From Ctenosaura bakeri (Eukaryota > Chordata > Lepidosauria > Squamata > Iguanidae), in contig CAOLHI010002544.1 in NCBI GenBank assembly GCA_948474755.1, positions 62,001 through 126,000 on the forward strand: DNA of 64,000 bases, read 5' to 3'. Both the position numbers and the translations under genes were made by a program. This document shows positions 48,701 through 59,692 of this stretch, piece by piece. Within the stretch, counting starts at the first letter, position 1. Each line of letters begins with the position of its first letter. Below the pieces are notes generated by a model. The model had not been told where the DNA came from and ran no database searches. It saw only the letters and a list, made by a program, of their open reading frames with translations.

Positions 48701-49695
48701 AAGGATCAACATGGAGCTAGAGAACATGACCCATCGGTTTAAATGATCCCATCAATCACGTGTGGCAGGTCAAATTAGAATTAACCTTCTGTTCATGCTA
48801 CCTGTGTGAAAATTTAAAGCAGGCTGTTTCTTCAGCAACAGTGGCAGCTGATGCCTCCCATGCCAATATGACAGGGAATCTACTCTGTGGTTTAGTCTCA
48901 ACTTTAAAATAACTATTGAAGATGTTGAGCTTAGTTCAGAGGTAGGGCTCAGCACCTTGGATCACTCTCTTCCAGTTCAAACTAAACCCTGGAGTGGATT
49001 TGTATCAGCCACAGTAACTACTAGCCACTGAGCTGTTACGGCTACTAATGAGTTATGTTTGGCTTGATGGGTCCCAAACAGTGCAAAAATGGAATAAGAT
49101 GACAGATTATGAGCCTTTGCAGTGAAGAAAGTTAGAAATTGCTGCTGATTTGCAGCTAAGACTTTTCTGATGGTAATGGAGGTAGATTAAGGTGAAGAAT
49201 ACTTTATGAAAAGGGGGAAAGCAAAATTAAGAGAATCGTGGCTGGCCTTCTCTATAGCATCAATCAAACACAAGCATTCAGAATTGACAAGCCCAGAATG
49301 GTTAAAATTCACATTTAAAAAAAGCCAAGCACAGCAATGGTTATCTGAGAGAAGAACTATAATTTTCTTCTCCTTCAGATTGCAAAGCTTCTTCCCAACC
49401 ATCTTCTGGTAGTGGCAGTGGAAGTTCCAGTGGCAGCCCCAGCAGTAGTTCTGGTAGCAGTCCCAGTAGTTCTGGTGGCAGTCCCAGCAGCTCTGGTGGC
49501 AGCCCCAGCAGCTCTGGCGGCAGCCCCAGCAGCTCTGGCGGTAGCGGGTTCTGTGCTGGAAAAGCCGGAGGCCTTTATCCAGACCCAACCAACAAGAACA
49601 GCTTCTACCACTGTGTGAACGGAAGGACCTTCCTGCAGCATTGCCAGACCGGTCTTGTCTTTGACTCCAGCTGTGAGTGTTGCAACTGGGCATGA
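36689..49695 (+). CDS. CHIA: Gene C: acidic mammalian chitinase-type gene (GH18 + CBM14), complete
   Basis: Eleven exons join in frame into 497 residues: 36689-36713, 40276-40305, 41923-42124, 43019-43075, 43181-43346, 45056-45180, 46462-46585, 46695-46880, 47847-47966, 48065-48206 and 49379-49695. The signal peptide [19 protein letters not shown] is followed by a mature start at [12 protein letters not shown], almost as in human AMCase. Hallmarks are [30 protein letters not shown] (Glu-140), [28 protein letters not shown] and [15 protein letters not shown], then a Ser/Gly/Pro repeat linker and a six-Cys CBM14 ending CCNWA. All splice sites are GT-AG and exons 1-10 have exactly the lengths seen in gene B. 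It should be a secreted, chitin-binding endochitinase. Intron 1 holds a CR1 LINE and intron 5 an LTR-like repeat. Confidence 0.94.
36860..38092 (+). mobile_element. CR1 LINE, 5'-truncated, in gene C intron 1
   Basis: One frame runs from 36886 to 38001 with a single stop at 37600-37602. It shows [55 protein letters not shown] and [16 protein letters not shown]: fingers and palm of a CR1 reverse transcriptase and its C-terminal part. The active-site box has Ser where Phe or Tyr is usual. The 3' end is the octamer-like GGTTCTATGATTCTATGATT. Same strand as the gene. Confidence 0.9.
38431..38578. mobile_element. MITE family 1, copy 8, worn
   Basis: GGTCATTTCCGCATTCGTCT then AATCCTGGGGTTTGCAGTTT and the returning arm to GGCTAGTGAAACGG. 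The right terminus is lost. Confidence 0.7.
39599..39690. mobile_element. MITE family 1, copy 9, right half only
   Basis: GCAAACCCCAGGATTCCATA to CTAATGCGGAAATCGC. The left half is missing. Confidence 0.7.
40911..41077 (-). mobile_element. Sauria-type SINE, inverted, partial
   Basis: TTTGTTGTTATCTACGTTCA, CTTGTGGCGACCCTAAGG, CTTGTCAAGATTTGTTCAG and AAAGTCACCCAGTGGGTTTC. Gene C intron 2. Confidence 0.75.
43181..43346 (+). CDS. CHIA: Gene C catalytic exon ([10 protein letters not shown])
   Basis: The exon carries the complete GH18 active-site motif. Counting from the chosen ATG, the catalytic Glu falls at residue 140, the same number as in human AMCase, which supports both the start choice and the exon joins. 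Acceptor TTTCAG; donor GTAAAG. Confidence 0.92.
43955..44640 (-). mobile_element. LTR-like repeat in gene C intron 5
   Basis: Read on the minus strand it starts TGTCATGGGCTTCCAGG, has an acidic S/E/P-rich open stretch, a CATATAAGAGCTGAGCC TATA-like site and a T-rich stretch further on. The layout suggests a promoter-bearing LTR, but the second end and a target duplication were not found. Confidence 0.35.
49379..49695 (+). CDS. CHIA: Gene C last exon: repeat linker and CBM14 domain
   Basis: After [10 protein letters not shown] comes a low-complexity linker built from a seven-residue unit, SPSSSGG, repeated about five times. The CBM14 domain [20 protein letters not shown]... follows, with six Cys ending ECCNWA. 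Ser-rich linkers in secreted chitinases are often O-glycosylated; that is inference here. Confidence 0.9.
49434..49550 (+). repeat. In-frame 21-bp minisatellite in the gene C linker
   Basis: The unit is AGY CCC AGY AGY TCT GGY GGY with third-position changes between copies. The 3' units are the most alike, and the 5' end is irregular. It is the likely source of length differences between paralogues and may vary between individuals. Confidence 0.8.
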
Positions 49696-49767
49696 AGAGA
49701 TCAGGATTAAATCCTCAACCTACTGCTTCCTTATCATACTGAAGATTCCACACTGCTGTCACAATGA

Positions 49768-49773
49768 AATAAA
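49768..49773 (+). terminator. Poly(A) signal of gene C
   Basis: AATAAA 73 bases after the stop, with a run of 15 A starting at 49781 and a TTG/TTTG-containing tract after it. The short 3' UTR matches gene B. Confidence 0.8.
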
Positions 49774-49996
49774 ATTCAGCAAAAAAAAAAAAAAATATTG
49801 TTTGCTCCACATCAATTTATTTGCATAGATGCAAGGCTTTCCTTCTCCCTTTGTCATCCATTGCTCCTACGGGTTTTATGATGTGGCTCAACTTACATCT
49901 GATGACAAGGGGGTTGTCTGGCAATATCGGCCTGCACCTACACTGCTTCCAGAAGCAGTACACTAAAGAGAATACGCTATCTTGTGCAGGGTTATG

Positions 49997-50170
49997 TTTT
50001 TGTTTTGTGCCTTCAAGTCATTTCCAACATATATTGATCCTAAGGTGAACCTATCATTGGGTTTTCTTGGGCTGAGAGTGTATGATGAGCTCAAGGTCAC
50101 CTAGTGTGTTTCCATGGCTGAGCAGGGAATCAAACCCTGGTCTCTAGGGTTGAAGTCCAATGCTCAAACA
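49997..50170 (-). mobile_element. Sauria-type SINE, inverted, with internal deletion
   Basis: TTTTGTGCCTTCAAGTCATT, GGGTTTTCTTGGGCTGAG, CAAGGTCACCTAGTG and GAATCAAACCCTGGTC. The middle is shorter than in the other copies. Confidence 0.75.
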
Positions 50171-50672
50171 CAAGGCTGTTTATTTGCCTTTGTCTTCATT
50201 CACTTGTCTGGTAACATTGCTTCCTATGAGTTATAGTGCCACCTACACTACCACCATGATTCTTTAAGTCTGCCAGATATCTGGTTATGTGGCTTGCAGA
50301 AATTGGATGCCCCCAGGTCCTGACATAGCCCCTGTGTAGCCAGCCCCGTGGACTTTGGCCCTACATAAATACAAAGCAACAAAAACTCTGATGGGAACCA
50401 CAAAAATTAACATATTTACTGTTTTTATGACAAGCTTTTATGACAAGAGTCCAACTGATCTCATACATTAAATCAGCTCTGTAGTGATTTTTATTTTTCT
50501 ATAGGACCACAAGCATAATGTGATCTTGACCTTTAGGACTTCAGGGTAAATCTGCTTTAGATTTTATATCATCTAGATTTGGTGTGACACCTTACATGTG
50601 TTGCCATATTGATACCAGTACCACCACATCTCTATTTATACACACATATAAACTCAAAAATGCACAGATGTA

Positions 50673-50826
50673 GGCCTAAATATCCTAAAGGCACTAGATC
50701 CCATCTGATCTAGAAAGCTAAACAGGGTCAACACTAATCAGTACTTGAATGGAACACTACCAACAAATACCAGGTGCTGTAGGCTATATTTCAGAGTAAC
50801 CCTGAGTACTCTTTGCCTAAGAAAAC
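50673..50826 (+). mobile_element. SINE with a 5S rRNA-derived head
   Basis: CCCATCTGATCTAGAAAGCT, AAACAGGGTCAACAC, AGTACTTGAATGGAACACT and TACCAGGTGCTGTAGGC follow vertebrate 5S rRNA in order, including the box A and box C regions. A short non-5S tail with GCCTAAGAAAAC comes after. It matches the idea of 5S-type SINEs known in squamates. Several mutations make a working 5S gene unlikely. Confidence 0.75.
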
Positions 50827-50828
50827 AA

Positions 50829-51188
50829 ATACCCTCCAACTGTTCCCATTTGGGATAGACAATCCCCATTAACTCTCTGCCATCCCAATTTTTCAGCTGA
50901 TTTTAAAATGCCTCAGTTTCTCTCTCCTCCTCCTACTTTCCCCCTCAACTTACTTCTGTTGCAGCAAACTGAGTTGAAAGTTTAGTTTGAACTCAACCCA
51001 GTGGGAGAAAGAGGAGAGTAGGGAGCAGAATCTTGCCCTTCCCACTAAGCTCAGACTGAAGCAAACTGCTGCAGTCTCTCCTAGGTTGTGAGTTCTTCCT
51101 CCTTAACAACTTTTGCCATCTTAACCACATTCTGATGTTGTTTCACCACACTTATCCTGGTTTTCATCTGTGAAATGTTGGAGGCTAT
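50829..51188. mobile_element. DNA element with ACCCTCCAAC ends, copy 1
   Basis: Left end AATACCCTCCAACTGTTCCC, right end GTGAAATGTTGGAGGCTATG, an inverted pair. The core CCTGGTTTTCATCTGTGAAA, CTTGCCCTTCCC and TTTTGCCATCTTAACCACAT is shared with 58391-58713. Confidence 0.6.
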
Positions 51189-52084
51189 GGTACCTTGCAG
51201 GACAAAATGACTTTTTTCAAATGTGCTATTACTTAAAGTAGGAAAACTAGTTTAAATACTCCTCAAAAGCTATAGGCTCTATTTTTTTCTGATTTTGTTT
51301 TTGATATACACACAAACACATACATGCAAAGGTATTACAAAAGAGAAGAAACAGTTTGGTTAGTATGCCAGACTGCTAGCATATGGATTGTAATGCTAGT
51401 TCTAACAGACCAATCATGAAGACAAAGATGAAGAATGGGCAAGGGAAGTGCTTGCTGTTACAATCTCCTGGCTTTAAAAGTAGGAAGAACATAAAGGACT
51501 ACACTTCCTGATTGGTTACAAATGATTACATTAATGTCACAAGCAGTGGCTAACTTCAGCTTTCACAGCTTTAGTTCTGAAAAATGGGGAGAAAGTCTCA
51601 AAATGATTAGGCAATACTGAAGATCAGTTACCAGGAAACAGCCCAAAAGATGTATCCAGATAGTTCTGCTGGGCTTTTCCTCTTTTAGTCCTTGTGGCAA
51701 TGATGGGAACATCAGATCAGACAGAAGCTTGATTTTTCTTAGGGACCCCGGAGCCACCATAGTTGGGCTTAAAGGCAGAATTTAGAACAAGGAGCAAAAG
51801 ACTAGGAAGGCTATTCTTCCTCAGCTGCCAGCCATTGGAGGCCACCTCCCTGAACTACCACTACCAAGACCTTCAGTAACTATTCAAAAATGTGCTGCCT
51901 CTTCTCTTTGCTAGCAAACAGAAAATGCTAGAGCCATAGTTATCATTGCAGTATAGCAATAGCATATGTATTTCTACACCACTTATCAGCTAAGTGCTTC
52001 CTAAGTGGTTTACAATGTGTTAGCCAATTGCCCCCAACAAGCTGGGTAGTCATTTTACTGATCTGTGGTAGGATGGAAGCCTGA

Positions 52085-52547
52085 GGCCATTTCCACATGT
52101 GGCGGTGGAACCGCCCTGTGCCGGTACTTACCGGACTTCTTGGATCAACGCTGGAGGCCAGGCTGCTCCAGAGCAGTGCATGGCCGCTGCTCCGCATTGC
52201 TCCAGAGACGAAAATGGTGGCTTCTGGTTGGTGGGGGCTCCCTACAAACCACTGAAGCTCACCAACCTAAAGCCTGCCCCCGCAGATCTGCAGGCTCGCA
52301 CTGGTGCAAGCCTGCAAATCAGCACCGGAGCACGGGAACGGAGTGGCACGGAGTGGCGCGCTCCGTGCTTTTTAAAAACCTGAAAAAACAGGTTTTTAAA
52401 AAGCACGCTGCACAACCACTTTGGGTCATTCTGGAGCGGACTGAGGTGCGGAACTATGTAAAGTAGTCCGACCAAGTCCACTCAACAGTGCAGACGTCCT
52501 CTTTGGAGGACGCTCTGCACCTTTTTTTAGCCCGTGTGGAAATGGCC
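52085..52547 (+). mobile_element. MITE family 3, copy 1
   Basis: 463 bp, GGCCATTTCCACATGTGG to CCGTGTGGAAATGGCC, with TGA on both sides. The GC-rich core contains a perfect 18-bp hairpin at 52365-52406 with a six-A loop. The open frame 52065-52466 is not conserved as protein. Confidence 0.8.
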
Positions 52548-53729
52548 TGAGTCAACCTGGAGCATGGCAGGATCAAACTCACAACCTTGTGGCTGCAGTA
52601 CTGGCATTTAACCACTGCGCCACCAGAGCTATTCCCTTCTGTATTCCCTTATGCTTTCTTCCATGGCTGGAAAAGTACAAAGCTCCTAAAAGCACTCCTA
52701 CTCACCACCCCCAAGCCTGCCTACAGTTAGGTCTGTGTATCTGCTCACACTTCTTGCCACTGCACCCACAGACACTAAGCAAGGCTCCAGAGGAGAAGAC
52801 TTAAACACCAGGCTTCTGCTGAAAAGTTTTTAAGAGGCCTCTTGGGTCATTCTGTTTGGCTTGCAGGCCTTGGCAGTAGCTTCATAATGTCTGGGGCTCC
52901 CTGTTCAGCCCCTGTTAGTAAGCTCAAAGAAAACGATGCGTACAGAAATTACAATCTCACAGGTCAAATCACTTCTTTGTAACATTGGCTTCTGATTCAA
53001 CAGATGCTTAACTAGAGGAAGTTTTCTTTCTCGATACACAAAGCAAATAGTTGTCTCTTGGCAAATAAGGCAATAAGGTGATTTGAAGCACGAAGTGAGG
53101 GACTGTCCCTGGAAATGTGGGTAGAGTAGAGTGGAAGATAGTGTTAGGAAAGCATTGTGATGAACAAATGAGCCGCAGCTTAGAGATCAGCTAAATCTAC
53201 AAGAGGTGCAGAAACAAAGAGATACATTACCAAAAGGAAATTATTACCAATGCTCCAGGTAGCTATGGCTTTCAGAATAAAGAGTACAAGGGATGGACCC
53301 AGGATAAATCGGAAAAAGAAAAACAATAGCTTAATTCTGGAAAAGAGAAAGTTGCCTCTTGACTGAGTTCAGTCTATTCAAAGGCATCACAAAGAGTTGT
53401 CCAGTGGTTTCTGAACCAATTTATGTATCTTATCAGCATTACATATCTATCTATCACTTCAGAGTGGGACCACAGAGGTTCTGGACTGACCAATTTAAAG
53501 GAATCCTGATAAACCACTAAATGGGCTAGGATTGTAGGGGGACTCAGGTAGGCATTTATACGTTTCTATGGTTATCTGCAAGTGACATCCTTTAATTTAC
53601 AAACTGGAGGAAACATGCATACATAGAATGATTCTAGCAGTGCAGTGAACATCCAGGTCAGGCTTTATTACTATTTGTGGAAGAATTCCACACTTCATTT
53701 TCTGAAAAAAGATAGATTCTTGAGTCATG

Positions 53730-53931
53730 AGCCATTTCCGCACTTCACTCTTCTAGTGCTATTATTCCACTTTCAACATTCTATGGAATCCTGGGGTTTG
53801 CAGTTTAGGGAGGGAGCTTTAGAATTCTCAGCCAGAGAGCTCTTTGACCTCAGTAAACTACAAACCCCAAAATTCCACAGGATGTTGAAAGTGAAATAAT
53901 AGCACTGTAACAATGTAGTGCAGAAATGGCC
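53730..53931. mobile_element. MITE family 1, copy 10
   Basis: AGCCATTTCCGCACTTCACT to GTAGTGCAGAAATGGCC, with ATG on both sides. Long-loop form, about 200 bp, with CTCAGCCAGAGAGCTC in the middle. Confidence 0.85.
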
Positions 53932-54480
53932 ATGGTGTCAAAGTCATGTCAAGGAAGTACTGCATTCATTTGCTCCATCACAGCCAGTATGTTTTGCATT
54001 CATTGCTGGGTCTTCTGAGTCAGAGCATATTAGTAAGCTCATCATAAAAAATTTCTCTTAAGAAACAGAGAACGTTTAATGGAATGTTTAATTTCAGAAT
54101 CAGTTGAATTTATTTATAAAGGGGCTGTGCAACTCAAACTCTTTAAGAAGCCATTACCTTCTAGATGTGGAAAGGAAGAACTCCAGCATACGTGTGTGCC
54201 TGCTGACACATTTTAAAAGACATTTTCCCTCCCAGAGGCATTAAAAAGAGCATTTAACCAGAAACAGGAAAATAAAATAGACATTTGAACATCAGAACTG
54301 ACCACATCCTTAGTACTTTACCAGGCTACTCCAAAACAAGCCCAGCCCAGTCTGCTCCAATTCAAGATACACAGTCCCAGGCCAAATATATGTTAGCACT
54401 TGAAGCAGAATATCGCACAAGCACTTTTGCCCCTTTAAAAATGAAGAATAATACATAAATAACTAACAATTTGCTTCTAG

Positions 54481-54970
54481 GACCATGTCCGCACTAGAGT
54501 GGAGGACCGTTTCACCGCATGTCATGAGCAGTGTTTTTTAATCCAACTTACCCCGATTCCTACCTGCACACTTTTCAGTTTCCACTGAAGTAAAGCAGAG
54601 AAAATCATTTGTAGCTTCACATCGTCAGTTCTCGTGGAATTCCTATTCCCCTCCCTCGCTCCACCCCACCACCACTGATTGGTGAATTAAAAAAAAATGT
54701 AGAAACCGTTGCTACGTTTTAGCGCAAGTGTGTGAACTGATGTAACGCTTCTGCATGTAGGAAAAAACGCAGCAGAAACGATTTGGGTTGTTTACATCAG
54801 AGTTTTTCCATCTTTACAATACATTGGTTTAACGTTGATGTTAACCACACTAAGACCTCAACTCATGCGGAAACACAGAGAACAGAATAACGTCAAACCG
54901 GCTTAAGGTGCAGATGTAAAAGCAACAATACGATGCTACTGTGATGTATCAGCCTTGTGTAGAAAGGGCC
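54481..54970. mobile_element. MITE family 4
   Basis: GACCATGTCCGCACTAGAG to CTTGTGTAGAAAGGGCC, with TAG on both sides. About 490 bp with an unrelated core. Termini and 3-bp duplication link it to families 1-3. Confidence 0.65.
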
Positions 54971-56527
54971 TAGGACATCAAAAAGCTGAGGTCAGGGACA
55001 GCCACCACCTCACACATGGGAACAGTTCTAGGAGTCATGGTAGAGAAATGAAATATAGAAATGAATAATAAAAAATAAAATGTGATATACGTCAACAACA
55101 CAGAAAATGTTCATGTGTAAACTTGTTTTCAGTCCTTTGGCTTCAGTGAGATTAATACCCTGATCCAAAGCATGTTTACTAACACAAGTAACACACACTG
55201 TGTAGAAACAGAAAATGACCAGAGAGAAGAGGAATCAAGCTACACCTTTCCCTTCAACAAATAGATAGTGAGCAGCCAATTGTACCAACTAAGCCATTGA
55301 TAATGTGATCCTGGCTGGCCCTTGTATCTGCATTTACTAAAGTTTCCAAACTTTTTTTATTCTTTATTATGTTGACATGGAAGACCCCATGATGAACAGA
55401 ATATTATGAACCATTTGTGAGGGTCACATTACAGGTAGCTGTAGCAATAACAAGAGCCATATTCCTGCATTTAGCATAGGTTGGAAACAGCAAGCATGGT
55501 GCTTATACAACAAAGAACCAAGTCATGCTGAACTTTTCAGCTCACTCATTGATTCCCAAGATAAGTAACTGGGCTTCTCCCCATCTGTACCACCAATCCA
55601 GCTGCTGGACAATTCCCACCCCCAACTTTGTCACTTTTTAAAAGTATTAAGGGAAATATATAACCTGCCCTTCTTTGGCATTCACTCTAAGAGCAAGAAC
55701 ATACCTAGGTGTCTGGAGACTATTGTCCCATTGGAATATGTTTATCATAGCTTGGGAGCCCCTACAAAAGAGATCTTGTAAGCTTGTTCTCGCCTGCTCT
55801 TTTTGTTTATCCAGTGCATCATAATCTGCCATCGTTCTGAATGAATACTGTTTTATCCTTGCACACAAATGGCTTAGTTACTTCTTGTTAACCCCAAATC
55901 TGGGTGGCATGGCTCTGAGCAGACCAAGCCATGGATCAAAAAACACATCACTCTCATCATTTTCATTTTCGAGTTTCCTATCCACTGGAATAGTGACTAA
56001 GATATAACTTGTATTTCTTCCAGCCCTCATAACCCTAGATGCTGTTTGCTAAAAGAAAGAGGAAAGGAATAAATTATATCTTTTAGTCATTTCTTCAGTT
56101 CATTGAAAAAAAATTCACTGCTGGAACAGACAATCTTTATCTATTCACTGCACAGAAAACTACTGCAACTCCTTGTTGAACCCTGTCAGTGGCTGACAGG
56201 TTGCATAGCTTCAATGGTGGTAGCAGGTTTTGCAAAGGAGGCAACTATCTCAAGCTGGAGGACAGCAATGAAGACTGAAACCATTCCTCTCAAGACCCCT
56301 GCCACATAGTGTGCCCTTATCCCCTGAATCAATAGTAACTCAATGATCAAGTGATGGGTGGAGATTCACCATGAAAAGGTGGGGAGAGATTAATTCTATT
56401 GCTTAGTACACAGTATGATAGGAGACGTCCAGTTGCCAGTGTTGAAGTAAGCTTCAACTGCCTGCCTGCCTGTCCAGTCAGCACTGGTTTACAGAATGGA
56501 GAGGGTGCCATTTTGGCCTTTCTCAGA

Positions 56528-56993
56528 GGCCATTTCCGCACGGGTTTAAAAAACCGGTGCAGAGCGTCCTCCAGAGAGGACGTCTGCACCTGGGAGCGGA
56601 CTGGGTTAGACTACTTTACGTAGTTCCGCACCTCAGTCCGCTCCAGAACAACCTGAAGTGGTTGCGCAACGTGCTTTTTAAAAACCTGTTTCTTCAGGTT
56701 TTTAAAAAGCACAGAGCACACCACTCCGTGCCACTCCGTTCCCATGCTCCAGTGCAGATTTGCAGGCTCGCACCAGTGCGAACCTGCAGATCTGCTGAGG
56801 GCGGGCTTTAGGCTGGCGAGCTTCAGCAGTTGGTGGAGAGCTTCCACCAACCAGAAGCCACCATTTTCTTCCCCGGAGCAGTGCAGAGCGTCAGCCAAGT
56901 ACTGCTCCAGAGCAGCCTGGACCCGAGCGTTGAGCCAAGAAGTCCAGTATGTACCAGACCGGGGCGATTCCATTGACACGTGTGGAAATGACC
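56528..56993 (-). mobile_element. MITE family 3, copy 2, inverted
   Basis: It aligns end to end with the complement of 52085-52547, including the hairpin (56671-56712). Right flank TGA, left flank AGA. The open frame of 155 codons on the minus strand here is internal to the element. Confidence 0.8.
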
Positions 56994-58390
56994 TGAGTCT
57001 AGGAAATCTTGGGCACATCCTGCTTCTACCAAAGTGGGAAAATATGTCTACCCTATCCTGGGACTGTTTCTGGATCACAACAGAATATTACTCAAAGCAT
57101 GGCAAAAAGACTGATTCTTGGAACAAAACAAGCATACTTTTGAATACTTAATATTCAAAATGTAAATCACTTATGAACAGAATTTGGCTGGATTGCAACT
57201 ACCCTTGCCATTTCATGAATGGAAGAGCTCTTTCTGTGCCTGAAAAACATTGGATTCAAACAAAGATTTCCACTGAAGAATCAAGGCAAAAATGTATATT
57301 TGTTCTTTTTAATTCCTCCTTTGCTAAGCAGCACCATAATTTAACTCTCATGCTGCTCCAAAGGATACCCCAGTCCTCCAAGACACTTTTTTAGGAAGCC
57401 CAGGAAGCTCCAGAGGAAAAGGAACGGAAAAGATTTCTTCCTGCCTGCCAGATTTCCTCCATCACAAACAGAGAAATGCTACTATGGATCCAGCCTATTT
57501 TTTAAAATGTCACTGTGTTCATATGACCAGCTCCCTAAAAGAGGCTTCTATCTGGATCCCTTGGTTATGTCAGAAGAAATTAATCGCAATAAAAATAATG
57601 AAGGGAGAACAGAAGAAAACCAGTGGGTACTGGCAGCTCACAGACCTAGAAAGGGACTTCACCCCATATGAGCCTGTCCTATGCAGAGTTCAGAATTGCC
57701 ACTACACATGGACAAAAATACCAGTACTACCCTAAGGTAAAAGGCCAATAGCTGGAGACAAAGAAAAAATGACTGAGAACCAATATTTAGTTGAAATACC
57801 ACCCTATGCAAATGTTGGCATTTCACCAATACCTTATCTTAATGGGTATGTACACAGGCCCAGAGCAATCCTGTGATATGGTCAACATAACGATTGAAGA
57901 CACACAACAAGAAAATACAGGCCCTCACCTTGAAAACTGCAAGCACAGCAGAAGTTTGTGCATCTGTGCTTGAAACCTATTAAGCTGTGCAAAGCAGCAG
58001 CTTTTTGTTCACAAAAGACTATTTGATAGGGAGAGGTGGAAAAAGACAGCATCAGCATTAAGTATGCATATTTCTTCACTGGAATTCCAGTAGAAATGTA
58101 CAGTTTTAGGTGAGGGAGTCCAGAAATGTCCTTTTCCTGCATTATCTTGCAGTTCATCAAAATGGAACCTTCACAGTTGATTCAAATGTGCAGAAAGACA
58201 AGAGTACATGGTAATGTCTTTCTGGGCTAGAATGTTTTCGACAGCTACAGATAGGGAAATCATATGGCTCCCCTATATCAACAGCTCTCAGCACATGGTA
58301 GTTAGCATGTCAAGGAGAACATTAGACCTTCTCCCACCCCCAAGACGCAAACATTTCAACTAGCCCAGTCTAGCAGATACTGTCTTGAAT

Positions 58391-58713
58391 AATCCTCTGC
58401 TATCCCACTTTTTCAACTTCTTTTTAAGTGTCCCTGTTTCTTTCTCCTACTACTACTTTCCACTTTTGTCCTCAGCTTGCTTCAATAGCTGTAAACTGAC
58501 TTGAAAGTACAAAACAAATTTGCACTCAATTAACTCAGCATGCAGGAGAGGAGAGGCAGGGAGAATCTTGCCCTTCCTTGTAGACTCAGGAAACAGCAAA
58601 CTGTGGCAGGCTCTGTGTGTTCTTCTTTGTTTATAACTTTTGCCATCTTGATGACATTTTGACATTGGTTAGCCACATGTGCCCTGCTTTTCATCTGTGA
58701 AATGCTGGATGGC
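58391..58713. mobile_element. DNA element with CCCTCCAAC-type ends, copy 2
   Basis: Same order of blocks as 50829-51188 (CCTGTTTCTTTCTCC, AATCTTGCCCTTCC, ACTTTTGCCATCTTG, TTTTCATCTGTGAAATGCTG). The left terminus is eroded. Confidence 0.55.
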
Positions 58714-58747
58714 AAAAATGCTTGCTTTCTACGTGTGAGGAGCAGTG

Positions 58748-58882
58748 ATGTAGACTTGAGTCGACTGAGTCTGCCCAGAAATTCTGGAATATAGATTGGA
58801 GCATAAAATTGGCTCCCAGACTTGAGACTTGACTTGAGACTTGAAGGTACAGACTTGAGACTTAATGTGAGACTTGGAGTAA
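58748..58882 (+). repeat. Imperfect ACTTGAG tandem repeat
   Basis: GACTTGAGACTTGACTTGAG and further GACTTGAGACTTAATGTGAG units, with an unrelated insert. Short and irregular. Confidence 0.5.
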
Positions 58883-59692
58883 AAAACATGCCACTGGTGA
58901 AGAGTTTCTTTAACACTTAAAAGTTCCCAAGATTATGCTGGACTCTCCATGAGTGTGATATACACAGCTCTCATAGCTGCCTCACACAGTAGTTTTCCCA
59001 TCACATATAATCATGGCAAAATAGATGAATTCCTTGAATACTCAAGTCTCCATTTTTTTGTACGAGTTTTATCTTCCTATACCATAATGACCAGAAAAGT
59101 TGTAGGGAACTATTTGAAAGTTAATCAGTGGGGGGGGGGGGGCTTAATACAAGTCTATCTTTCTCTTAATTGTATTGACATTTGTGATAATAGTTTCAAT
59201 AAGCAGCAGCACAGCTAAGAGCCTAACTCTGCAGCAGTGCCACCTCATGGCATTATAAGAATACAGAACAAAATATTTTCTCTTTTAAACTTTTTTTTTT
59301 AATTAAATCACTTGGTTGCTTTTGATAACCCAAGAGTTTAATTCAGAGACAGGTTGTCCAAGATCCTCAAAAGCCAGAGCCAGGAGACTGAGAAAGAAAA
59401 AAAGCTAACAAGACTCTCTGGTCAACATCATAGATTCTGGGGGTCTGAAAGAGTGATTTTAGCTTAAAGGGAGAAAGGCAGTGATTTCAGTAAGAGGTCT
59501 CCAGAACGAGGAGGCAGTCAAAATCTTGATTGATGTTTCAAGTAGATTTCTCCCCCAGAACCCATTACTTTTGAATTTGGAATCATTTTAAAAGGATTTC
59601 AGATGGGAGACTAAGCATAATGTCAGGCTGTTCTCTAAAATGGGGGAGCATCTGACAAACAAAAGGGTGTCTGCGCAGACTTCCTGAGAGAT

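Noticed and set aside
49187..49693. 168-codon minus-strand open frame rich in Cys, Trp and Ser
   Set aside because: It is the antisense of gene C's repeat linker and CBM14 exon; the regular pattern comes from the minisatellite.
50673..50784. Functional 5S rRNA gene
   Set aside because: Many substitutions in the stem regions, and a SINE-like tail in place of a T-run terminator.
56611..57078. 155-codon minus-strand open frame
   Set aside because: It lies almost wholly inside a family 3 MITE. The sister copy at 52085 has an open frame in the matching place but with shifted ends and many changes, so the GC-rich core, not coding selection, explains it.
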